Part shown: positions 1 through 6,928 of the stretch, in pieces | Position numbering within the stretch: position 1 is the first letter of the stretch | Layout of the letters: each line of letters starts with the position of its first letter | Assembly: GCF_009711475.1 (NCBI RefSeq) | Contig: NZ_SMMD01000742.1 | Coordinates: forward strand, 1 to 6,973 | DNA: 6,973 nucleotides | Source of the DNA: Fulvivirga aurantia | GTDB taxonomy: Bacteria; Bacteroidota; Bacteroidia; Cytophagales; Cyclobacteriaceae | Direction: 5' to 3' | The notes under the pieces: generated by a model | Told to the model about the DNA's origin: nothing | Databases searched by the model: none | What the model saw: the letters and a program-made list of their open reading frames with translations, nothing else | Translations under genes and position numbers: made by a program

Positions 1-1634
1 CCAATAGCACTAAACGCTGCGTCAGTTGGTGCAAATAATATAACATTTCCCTCATCTACTAATTCGTCTAAGCCTGTTTCTTCCAATGCCGCTACTAATG
101 TTGTATAATTACCATCAGCAACTAACTCATCTAAAATGCTATTACTCGAAACATCGGCCAATACACTAGTTGAAGTTGTAACATAACCATTGTACAGTCT
201 CTCGTCCTGCCAAGATGCTCCAGCAAGAAATCCGAAACCTAAACCTGATCTATCTGTATCTAAAATAAAGCTTTCATCTAAAGTTGAAAAACCTACAAAA
301 CCATTTGTCAGCAAATTAAGATAGTCTCCTCCGCTGTTAGAGTTATAAAGGAATGTGCCTGTTGTATCTGCATTATTGATGTAAGTTTCAGACACTAGCT
401 CGCTAAATAGTAAGTTAAACTCATGGAAATTCACTAAATCTGCTGCCTCTGTTACAGACAAAGTAGCAACATCGGTACCTAAGTTATCTAAATACGTATC
501 TACAGCAAATGTACTAGGTACGTACAAAATTACAGAACCATTTAGGTCATACGTAACTCCAGATTTATCTAGTATTTCAGAAAACCTATGTGTTCTATAG
601 TATTGAAATAATCCAATATTTGGTTCATTTAATGCTTCTGCAATAGTAGGTTTAGGTGTTACGACTGCATCTACTATGTGTATAACACCATTCGATGCTA
701 TTATATCAGAGTTCTCAACAACCGCACCTTCTATTTCTAAACCATCATCTCCAATTGAGATATCAACTCCCTTTGTAGTTGACAACGGCCCTGCAGCAGT
801 CTCAGTTCTTAAAAAGACATCAGTTCTAAAGTTACTTGGATCCAAAGCTTCGAAAGCTTCAGTTAAACCACATGCCAAACTACCACCCGGAATTACGTGA
901 AATAAAAGAAAGTCTTCTAGTTCTTGAGCTGTTGCTGCGTCAATACCAGCCTGATCAAATCCAGCAGCAGTCATTGCAGCATCTGTAGGCGCAAGTAATG
1001 TAAACTTACTGCTTCCTGCAAGTGTTGCGTCTAAACCTGCTTTTACAACGGCATTTTGAAGTAATGTTAATTCAGCGTCAGTAGCAGAAGCAAAATCACC
1101 AATTACTGAAACCAAATTGCCACTAGGAGGCATTAACACGTTGTCTACACTATGAATAACTCCATTATTAACATTTATATCAGAGCCAGCTGATGCAATA
1201 CCTACATTGCCATTCAAGCATAAACCGTTTACAATTATATCAGTACCTTGTACAGTAGTTAATTCATTTCCAAGCGCATCTGATTCTACTTCACTGTCTA
1301 TAACGTGGTAAGATAGAATATCCGCCAAGGTACTGGCATCAACATCTCTTATATCTATACCAGCTGCTGCAAAGGCTGCATCAGTTGGTGCAAATAATGT
1401 AATGTTTCCAGACTCTAAAGTAGCTCTAAGCCCAGCTTTTTCAATTGCTGCGTTAAGTGTATTATAACTACCAGCCTCCGTATTGGCTCCATTTTGAATA
1501 TACTGGGCTACAGTGATGTCTCGAAGATTTTCCTGATAATACTGACTTGTATCATCATCGTCACTACACGCTCCAAGTACCAAGGTAAAGGCAGCAGCAT
1601 AGCTTAATTTCGTCAAATAATTATATATTTTCAT
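1..1634 (-). CDS. Multi-domain FAS1 (fasciclin) surface lipoprotein, 3' end cut by window edge
   Basis: The frame is open from ATG at 1634 to base 1: 544 full codons, no stop, so the C-terminus lies outside the window. Residues 1-23 are a lipoprotein signal peptide with lipobox LGAC (Cys23 acylated). The next residues, SDDDD, match the acidic export signal known to send Bacteroidota lipoproteins to the cell surface. FAS1 domain 1 is about residues 38-168 (FAPTDAAF 81-88, YHVI 109-112, NGVIH 157-161). Domain 2 is about 174-327 (LAPTDAAM 214-221, FHVI 245-248, NGVIH 315-319). Domain 3, about 330-492, is degenerate (YVPSTFAV 371-378, FHEF 403-406, no NGVIH). Domain 4 begins near 494 (FAPTDAAF 534-541) and is cut off. 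FAS1 domains are adhesion or ligand-binding modules, not known enzymes. The gene starts 23 bases after the Calx-beta lipoprotein gene, so it is probably cotranscribed with the SusCD pair. Inferred role: surface adhesion or capture of ligand for the transporter. The family is certain; the ligand is unknown. Confidence 0.93.
   Translation of the reverse strand, partial: MKIYNYLTKLSYAAAFTLVLGACSDDDDTSQYYQENLRDITVAQYIQNGANTEAGSYNTLNAAIEKAGLRATLESGNITLFAPTDAAFAAAGIDIRDVDASTLADILSYHVIDSEVESDALGNELTTVQGTDIIVNGLCLNGNVGIASAGSDINVNNGVIHSVDNVLMPPSGNLVSVIGDFASATDAELTLLQNAVVKAGLDATLAGSSKFTLLAPTDAAMTAAGFDQAGIDAATAQELEDFLLFHVIPGGSLACGLTEAFEALDPSNFRTDVFLRTETAAGPLSTTKGVDISIGDDGLEIEGAVVENSDIIASNGVIHIVDAVVTPKPTIAEALNEPNIGLFQYYRTHRFSEILDKSGVTYDLNGSVILYVPSTFAVDTYLDNLGTDVATLSVTEAADLVNFHEFNLLFSELVSETYINNADTTGTFLYNSNSGGDYLNLLTNGFVGFSTLDESFILDTDRSGLGFGFLAGASWQDERLYNGYVTTSTSVLADVSSNSILDELVADGNYTTLVAALEETGLDELVDEGNVILFAPTDAAFSAI
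16..50 (-). repeat. FAS1 motif DNA repeat, copy in domain 4
   Basis: This is the partner of the repeat at 1375-1409 (31 of 35 bases identical, direct orientation, about 1.36 kb apart). It encodes the FAPTDAA core of the last, truncated FAS1 domain. The closeness of domains 1 and 4 at the DNA level, compared with domain 2, suggests a later duplication or gene conversion between the outer domains. Only the first part of domain 4 is visible, so the full extent of the similarity cannot be judged here. Confidence 0.72.
1375..1409 (-). repeat. FAS1 motif DNA repeat, copy in domain 1
   Basis: These 35 bases encode the end of the strand and the FAPTDA core of FAS1 domain 1. They match the copy at 16-50 at 31 of 35 positions by hand alignment, including an unbroken 18-base identity (1381-1398 against 22-39). 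The equivalent site in domain 2 (about 979-1013) differs much more in its bases while keeping the protein motif. The repeat reflects domain duplication within one gene and is not a mobile element. Confidence 0.75.
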
Positions 1635-1641
1635 TATTTAA

Positions 1642-1648
1642 TTTCTTT
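1642..1648 (-). promoter_or_regulatory. Purine-rich RBS-like element before the FAS1 gene
   Basis: AAAGAAA lies 7 bases before the ATG at 1634, inside the 23-base gap. The same heptamer sits 8 bases before the Calx-beta gene start. It is not a canonical Shine-Dalgarno sequence. Bacteroidota often initiate from A-rich leaders with weak or no Shine-Dalgarno pairing, so the element supports the chosen start, but its function is inferred. Confidence 0.35.
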
Positions 1649-1657
1649 ATATTAAAA

Positions 1658-2536
1658 TTAATTCGCCTTCTCATAAGTAGCGGTAACAGAAACAGCCACA
1701 GTTGCTTGGTCCTCCCTTAGCACATCGTAACTAAAACTAAAGGTAGGGCCACAAGTTCCAACTGCACCTTCACCAGTACCAACTGCATAGCGCTGTAAAT
1801 CTGAAGTATTTTTATAGAACTCTTGGGGACCATTAGAATTATCTATACCTACAGTTTCAGCATCAACATCCACAACTAGATTTACAACCTGAACATCATT
1901 TTGTCCTCCATCTGTAGCACCTAATAAGTTATCAGTACCAAAAACATTAGTTTCTGATGTTGCCGTTAGATTTGACACATATCCGGTATTCTCACCAGCG
2001 TCCCATATCCAACCTGATGACTGCACCCACGATACATTGTATGTACCAGGAAACGTGGTTATATCAAATGGACAATCGTCATCACTAATACTTAGCGAGT
2101 ACGTTGTACCAATTGCTCCTCTACCCACTTCAAGTCCATTATTAGCACTTGTAAGGGTCAAATCAATTGACTTATTTCCATCTGTTTCATCATTGTTGAT
2201 CGTACGAAGTTCTATAACTCCAAAGTGTTCGCCCGCAGGTATGACAATTTGACCAGGTGTACCACCTCGCAAAATTTCGTAATCCACTCCTACTTCAGCG
2301 TCACCTTCTACAGTATAATTCACAATTATATCCGAATTGAGCGTGGGCCCTACATTACTTACTTCAACCTTAATGACAGTTGTAGTATCAGCCTCACTCA
2401 CAGAAGCACTACTTCCGGTATACTGCACATAAAATGGCCCTTCGAATGTAGTTCGTCCATCTTCTTCATCACATGCTGAAGTAAAGATTACAGCAAATGC
2501 GATCAAGAATAAACTGAATTTATTTATAATTTTCAT
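1658..2536 (-). CDS. Calx-beta-like domain surface lipoprotein with unassigned Cys-bracketed C-terminal domain
   Basis: Complete 292-residue lipoprotein. Residues 1-22 form a signal peptide with a slightly atypical lipobox, TSAC (Thr at -3), acylated at Cys22. The following DEED is an acidic surface-export signal. Residues about 33-153 resemble a Calx-beta domain, an immunoglobulin-like beta sandwich that binds calcium in some members. Typical features are the GVDYEI stretch (83-88), VIPAGEH (98-104), the INNDETDG acidic turn (113-120), repeated beta strands and a closing SISDDD (149-154). Residues about 156-292 form a second beta-rich domain starting FPGTYNVS (162-169). I do not recognise its family. 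Cys155 and Cys262 bracket most of it and could form a disulfide. The gene lies 21 bases after the SusD gene and 23 bases before the FAS1 gene, the position of SusE/SusF-like binding proteins. Inferred role: surface ligand-binding accessory protein of the transporter. No catalytic motif is visible. Confidence 0.85.
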   Translation of the reverse strand: MKIINKFSLFLIAFAVIFTSACDEEDGRTTFEGPFYVQYTGSSASVSEADTTTVIKVEVSNVGPTLNSDIIVNYTVEGDAEVGVDYEILRGGTPGQIVIPAGEHFGVIELRTINNDETDGNKSIDLTLTSANNGLEVGRGAIGTTYSLSISDDDCPFDITTFPGTYNVSWVQSSGWIWDAGENTGYVSNLTATSETNVFGTDNLLGATDGGQNDVQVVNLVVDVDAETVGIDNSNGPQEFYKNTSDLQRYAVGTGEGAVGTCGPTFSFSYDVLREDQATVAVSVTATYEKAN

Positions 2537-2544
2537 ATCTATTG

Positions 2545-2551
2545 TTTCTTT
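2545..2551 (-). promoter_or_regulatory. Purine-rich RBS-like element before the Calx-beta lipoprotein gene
   Basis: AAAGAAA lies 8 bases before the ATG at 2536, inside the 21-base gap after the SusD stop. It repeats the element before the FAS1 gene at nearly the same spacing, which supports this start. No such element precedes the SusC or SusD genes, whose leaders are A-rich but different. Function is inferred. Confidence 0.35.
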
Positions 2552-2557
2552 AAATAA

Positions 2558-3889
2558 TTAATAACCAGGATTTTGATCAGAAGCCGTAAGTGTAGGATTT
2601 TGATCAATTTCACGCTGTGGTATTGGTAACAATATGTCTGTGGCGTCCCATGAAGCCGGCTTCACTGCACTCATTACAGCGTTTGCTTGTCCCGTTCTTA
2701 TTAGATCATTCCATCGATGTCCTTCAAAGGCTAATTCAAGCTTTCTTTCAAGCAACATGTTTGACTGGTTATAAGAAGCGTAAGTAGCTCCGTTAGAACG
2801 ACTAGCAACTGTATTTAAGTCTGCCACGCTATTGTTGGCCTCAGCCCTAATTAAATACATTTCAGCCAAACGTACTACAATTGGTTGATCAGTACCATTT
2901 GTAGCATCTGTGTATTTATTAGTTACCAAGATACCTCCTGCATCAGCAGAGTTTGGAACAATTAGCTCAGCCCTTTCATCTCCACTTGCATATTGCGCCT
3001 CTAAAGTTGGATTTGGCGAGTAGTCATATCTACCTCCCGCCCCAACCGGCTGGGCAAAGAAACCTAAGCTGTTACCATCCTGAATACTTGCAAATAATTC
3101 AAATATGATTTCAGGAGAAGTCGCATCATTATTGTAAAGATTGCTGTAAGTAGGATCTAATGTGTATTCACCGCTATTTATAACAGCATCTGCCATTTGT
3201 CCAGCAAGATTTAAATCTCCTGAATATAAAGCTACTCTTGCAAGTAGTGCTTGAGCTGCTCCTTTAGTAGCTCGCGTTGTTCTCTCAGGATCAGTCCTTT
3301 CAGAAGCTAAAGGCAAATCTGCCATTGCCTCTTGTAAGTCAGCAATTATCTGAGCATAAACTTCAGCTGCAGGTGTTCTAGGCAATTCGCTTGTCACACC
3401 AACGTCTGAGGTAAGAGCCAATGGAACAGCACCCCAAAGTTTAACCAAATTAAAATGAGCTAATGCTCTTCCAAACTTGGCTTCAGCAACGAAAGGAGCA
3501 ACTTCCTCCTCAGTACCTGCATTCAATGCTCTTTCCAAAACGGTATTAGCTATAAATATCGTCCCATAAGGAGATGACCAAACACCTCTCATTGTGGTAT
3601 TTTCAGCAGTTACATTATTAACCGACATATCTTGTTTAGTTGGAAAGGTCCCGGTAAAAACCATTTCATCACTTAGAATTCCAGGCATAAATATCTGCAA
3701 TTCACCATATTGGTTACCAGACTGCAAACTACTATACATACCAAGAACTGCTCCATCAAGGCTTTCCAAATCCTCAATTACAATTTCATCACCAATTTGA
3801 TCAACTGGTTGCTTATCAATATAATCCTCACATGCTGTTGCACTTACTATAAGCGCGAGCATCAAAAGGAAAGAGTTTAATTTATTCAT
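2558..3889 (-). CDS. SusD/RagB-family nutrient-binding outer-membrane lipoprotein
   Basis: Complete 443-residue SusD-type lipoprotein, toward the short end for the family. In characterised systems SusD proteins cap the SusC barrel and open on a hinge to load oligosaccharide or peptide ligands. Residues 1-20 are a lipoprotein signal peptide ending ATAC, with Cys20 as the lipid site and Glu-Asp next. Conserved family blocks appear in order. AEAKFGRALAHFNLVKLWG (135-153) and KGAAQALLARVALYSGD (209-225) belong to the TPR-like helical core. VVRLAEMYLIRAEA (338-351) and ERKLELAFEGHRWNDLIRTG (381-400) are the C-terminal SusD/RagB signatures. The protein ends LLPIPQREID...DQNPGY (420-443), the usual family terminus. 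The gene starts 11 bases after the SusC stop, the expected order and spacing of a SusCD pair. The ATG at 3889 is chosen because it gives a complete signal peptide. The ligand cannot be read from the sequence, since the binding loops vary within the family. Confidence 0.97.
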   Translation of the reverse strand: MNKLNSFLLMLALIVSATACEDYIDKQPVDQIGDEIVIEDLESLDGAVLGMYSSLQSGNQYGELQIFMPGILSDEMVFTGTFPTKQDMSVNNVTAENTTMRGVWSSPYGTIFIANTVLERALNAGTEEEVAPFVAEAKFGRALAHFNLVKLWGAVPLALTSDVGVTSELPRTPAAEVYAQIIADLQEAMADLPLASERTDPERTTRATKGAAQALLARVALYSGDLNLAGQMADAVINSGEYTLDPTYSNLYNNDATSPEIIFELFASIQDGNSLGFFAQPVGAGGRYDYSPNPTLEAQYASGDERAELIVPNSADAGGILVTNKYTDATNGTDQPIVVRLAEMYLIRAEANNSVADLNTVASRSNGATYASYNQSNMLLERKLELAFEGHRWNDLIRTGQANAVMSAVKPASWDATDILLPIPQREIDQNPTLTASDQNPGY

Positions 3890-3900
3890 CTTATATTTTT

Positions 3901-6891
3901 TTATAGTCCTACGTTAATTCCAACCAATAACATTTTTGACTGAGGGTAAGTAAGAAAATCAGTTCCCTGAGCAGTACTAGTATTATTGAAAACGTTTACT
4001 TCAGGATCAAATCCGCTATACTCTGTAAATGTCAGAAGATTCTGTCCGGTTACATATAATCTTAATGATCCTAGCCCATACTTTGAAACTAAATTTTGAG
4101 GGAAATCATAACCCAGAGTTACATTCTTTAATCTTAGGTACGACCCGTCTTCCAAAAATCTTGAGTTATCAGCATTATTTAAGCCTACAGTGGCTCCGGT
4201 TGCTGCTCTTGGAATATCTGTAATATCACCTGGCTGTCTCCATCTTCTAAGAACAGAAGCATCCATACCCCAAGCACTAGTACCTAAGTGTTCCATAAAC
4301 TGCCTGTTGTTGTTATAAACATCAACACCTTGAATGAACTGGAAGAATACATCAAGGGAAATTCCCTTGTATGAGAAACTATTGGTGATACCACCTAAGA
4401 AATCTGGCTGATAGTTACCTACAATTGTCTGATCTTCTGAGTTTATCGTTCCATTTCCATCAACATCTGTATACATTGAGTTTCCAGTTGCTGGATCAAC
4501 TCCTATGAAATCATATAAATAAAATGTATTTAAAGGTTCTCCCTCAATAATTGCACTGCCGAAACCTGACAAAATTGGTTCTGGATCTAATAACGAAACT
4601 ACTTCGTTATCTAGGAAGGAAATGTTAAAAGTAGTTGACCACTTAAAACCGTTTGTATTAACGTTAACAGAGTTAACATCAAATTCCCAACCCCAGTTTC
4701 TTATTTCTCCAATGTTATCTTGTACACTTGCAAAACCCGTTGATTCAGGTATAGGATTAGCATAGAGTAGATCTACAGTAGAACCATCGAAATAGCCTGC
4801 ATTAATATTTAACCTGTTGTTAAATAATGCTAATTCTAATCCAATATCATATGTAGTAGTTTCTTCCCACTTCAACTCATTATTAGCAATTCTAACTGGT
4901 GCAGTTGCAGGGCGGTCAAGGTAGTTTGCACCACCAGTCCAAGTACCTAGGTATGTGAAATCTCCAATTCTATCATTACCTGTTTTACCATATGAAGCTC
5001 TCAACTTACCAAGTGATAACCACTCTATCCCATCCATGAATGACTCATCAGAAAAATTCCATCCAACAGAAAATGCATAAAATGTTCCGAATCTATTATC
5101 AGGTCCAAATCTTGAAGATCCATCTCTTCTAACAGTAGCAGTAGCTAAATACTTACCTTGATAGCTATAGCTTGCTCTAGCGAAAACAGAATTAAAAGCA
5201 TAATCTCTTCTTAAAGAACTACCAGCCGTAATTGTTGATGCTGAAGTTAAGTAAGTTAAAGATTCTCTAGAAAAACCATTTCCAGAAACACTATTTCTAA
5301 AATCAGTTCTGTTTTGCCAAGTTCCACCGACTACAGCAGAAATATTGTGATCTGAGCCTAAAGTCTTATTAATTCTTAAAGTAGGCTCAAGAACTGTAGT
5401 TGCTAGCTCTCTTGTATTGTAGTTACCTACTCCATTAGGTGCTCCTTGAAATGTGCTTGCTGGGATATAGTGATCCTCAGTTAATTCTGTCCAATCTAAC
5501 GATGCATCTAACTGAGCAGTAACACCAGAAACAATTTCATATTTGTAATATGTGTTAGCTATTACCTTTTTAGTTTTATTGTCAAACCTAGGTAATAATG
5601 CAGATCTTACAGGGTTGGCAAAAGGAGGCTCATCACTATACTCATCCGTTGGGTTTCCATTTTCATCTAAAACAAAAACAGGAATATTTGGAGCGGTCAA
5701 TAAAGCTGTTGAAAGTACACCATAGATATTGTTATCATTTTGTATTCTTTCGTTCTTATCAAATGAAAGGCCAATAGATGCTCCAAAGCTAAACTTTTCA
5801 GTTGCGGTATGATCAAGGTTTAATCTTGTAGTGGCTCGTTGGTAACCAGATCCAAGCATAGTACCTTGTTCATTTCTATAACTTCCACTCACGAAATAAC
5901 GAGTTTTACTATCTCCACCGCTTAAGCTTAAATTGAATTGTTCAATATCGGCTGTTCTGAAAACCTCATCTAACCAATCCGTATCAACATTTGCATTTGG
6001 AGTTTCATCATATTCTACAGGAGCAAGTCCATCATTCAGTCTTGCTTCGTTCATAATCATCTCCCATTGATCTGCATTCAGCACATCTATAACGTTGGTA
6101 GGCTCACCAAAACCACGCATATAACCTGCATTTAATTTTGTTTTACCTGTTTTACCACGTTTCGTTGTAATAAGAACAACTCCATTAGCTGCACGTGCGC
6201 CATAAATAGCAGTACTCGAAGCATCCTTCAATACTTCAATTGATTCAATGTCATTTGGATTCAGAGCAGATAGCGCATTACCACCTTGACCACCAAAACC
6301 ACTTTGTTGAATATTTCCGCTAACTACCGGCACACCGTCTATAACATACAATGGATCATTGCTAGCAGAAATAGAAGTTTGGCCACGAACCCTTACACTA
6401 ATTCCACCGCCTGGGGTACCAGAAGCAGAAGTAACTTGAACTCCTGCAGCCAGACCTTGAAGGACTTGATCAGCACCTGTTACAGGAAGTTTTTCAATTT
6501 GCTTTGAAGAAACTGAAACTGATGAGCCAGTAAATTCCTTTTTAAGAGTTGTACCGTATCCTACAACAACTACCTCAGATAATTGCTGTACGTCTGGAGA
6601 CATTGCAACATCGATAACTGATCTTGTACCGATTTCAATCTCCTCAGTTGCTAGACCGATAAATGAGAATACTAGTGTGCTAGCACTAGAAGGTACTGTC
6701 AATTTATAGTTACCATCAATATCGGTAACTGTTCCCGTAGTCGTCCCTTTGACAACCACGTTTACACCAGGTAGGGTAGATCCGTCTTCTACGGAAGTAA
6801 CCTTACCGGATACTGTACGTTCTTGAGCCCACGATTCACTAAACGTGAATGCGAACATCAACATGAAACTAAGCAGTAAAAACTTCTTCAT
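3901..6891 (-). CDS. SusC/RagA-family TonB-dependent outer-membrane transporter
   Basis: Complete 996-residue TonB-dependent transporter that imports ligand handed over by its SusD partner, powered by TonB-ExbBD. A signal peptide covers residues 1-22, with likely cleavage after Ala22 (SWA/QE). Residues about 26-98 are a carboxypeptidase-regulatory-like beta domain (VSGKVT, LPGVNVVVKGT, DIDGNYKL). EVVVVGYGT (106-114) is the SusC motif near the TonB-box region. The plug is about 116-245 and carries the family signature NPNDIESIEVLKDAS (211-225) followed by YGARAANGVVLITTKRG (230-246). The rest is the beta barrel, with RRDGSSRFG (588-596), LRASYGKTGND (630-640), LEDGSYLRLKNVTLGY (913-928) and the closing strand to residue 996. 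A 12-residue EF-hand-like loop, DVDGNGTINSED, occupies 809-820. No STN domain is present, so direct signalling to an anti-sigma factor is unlikely. The last residue is Leu rather than the usual aromatic. It is the first gene of the cluster, 11 bases before the SusD gene. The cargo is not identifiable. Confidence 0.97.
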   Translation of the reverse strand: MKKFLLLSFMLMFAFTFSESWAQERTVSGKVTSVEDGSTLPGVNVVVKGTTTGTVTDIDGNYKLTVPSSASTLVFSFIGLATEEIEIGTRSVIDVAMSPDVQQLSEVVVVGYGTTLKKEFTGSSVSVSSKQIEKLPVTGADQVLQGLAAGVQVTSASGTPGGGISVRVRGQTSISASNDPLYVIDGVPVVSGNIQQSGFGGQGGNALSALNPNDIESIEVLKDASSTAIYGARAANGVVLITTKRGKTGKTKLNAGYMRGFGEPTNVIDVLNADQWEMIMNEARLNDGLAPVEYDETPNANVDTDWLDEVFRTADIEQFNLSLSGGDSKTRYFVSGSYRNEQGTMLGSGYQRATTRLNLDHTATEKFSFGASIGLSFDKNERIQNDNNIYGVLSTALLTAPNIPVFVLDENGNPTDEYSDEPPFANPVRSALLPRFDNKTKKVIANTYYKYEIVSGVTAQLDASLDWTELTEDHYIPASTFQGAPNGVGNYNTRELATTVLEPTLRINKTLGSDHNISAVVGGTWQNRTDFRNSVSGNGFSRESLTYLTSASTITAGSSLRRDYAFNSVFARASYSYQGKYLATATVRRDGSSRFGPDNRFGTFYAFSVGWNFSDESFMDGIEWLSLGKLRASYGKTGNDRIGDFTYLGTWTGGANYLDRPATAPVRIANNELKWEETTTYDIGLELALFNNRLNINAGYFDGSTVDLLYANPIPESTGFASVQDNIGEIRNWGWEFDVNSVNVNTNGFKWSTTFNISFLDNEVVSLLDPEPILSGFGSAIIEGEPLNTFYLYDFIGVDPATGNSMYTDVDGNGTINSEDQTIVGNYQPDFLGGITNSFSYKGISLDVFFQFIQGVDVYNNNRQFMEHLGTSAWGMDASVLRRWRQPGDITDIPRAATGATVGLNNADNSRFLEDGSYLRLKNVTLGYDFPQNLVSKYGLGSLRLYVTGQNLLTFTEYSGFDPEVNVFNNTSTAQGTDFLTYPQSKMLLVGINVGL

Positions 6892-6928
6892 ATTGTTTTG
6901 TTTAGGTTAATAAAAAAAATGTCCATCC

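Noticed and set aside
845..859. Hairpin-like inverted repeat with two AAGCTT copies around CGA
   Set aside because: It falls inside the FAS1 coding frame and simply encodes a repeated Glu-Ala-Phe/Leu pattern; the loop is short, no T run follows, and it is not at a gene end.
676..900. Plus-strand open frame of 74 codons
   Set aside because: It lies antisense inside the FAS1 lipoprotein gene, has no leader or recognisable motif, and is low-complexity Ser/Thr/Pro-rich, as expected of a shadow frame.
2037..2479. Two plus-strand open frames (2037-2252 and 2225-2479)
   Set aside because: Both are antisense to the clear Calx-beta lipoprotein gene, overlap each other and show no family features.
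3594..3800. Plus-strand open frame of 68 codons
   Set aside because: It is antisense within the SusD gene, whose protein is conserved along its whole length; no independent coding signal.
3890..3900. Possible terminator or internal promoter between the SusC and SusD genes
   Set aside because: The gap is 11 bases of A/T-rich sequence with no hairpin and no TAnnTTTG match; the T-rich look on the plus strand is only base composition.
4029..4223. Plus-strand open frame of 64 codons
   Set aside because: It is antisense to the conserved C-terminal barrel of SusC; no motif or leader.
6286..6507. Plus-strand open frame of 73 codons
   Set aside because: It is antisense to the SusC plug domain, one of the most conserved parts of that gene; treated as a shadow frame.
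6602..6891. Possible STN or other signal-transducing N-terminal extension on SusC
   Set aside because: The N-terminus goes straight from the signal peptide into the carboxypeptidase-regulatory-like domain and then the EVVVVGYGT motif; there is no room for an STN domain.
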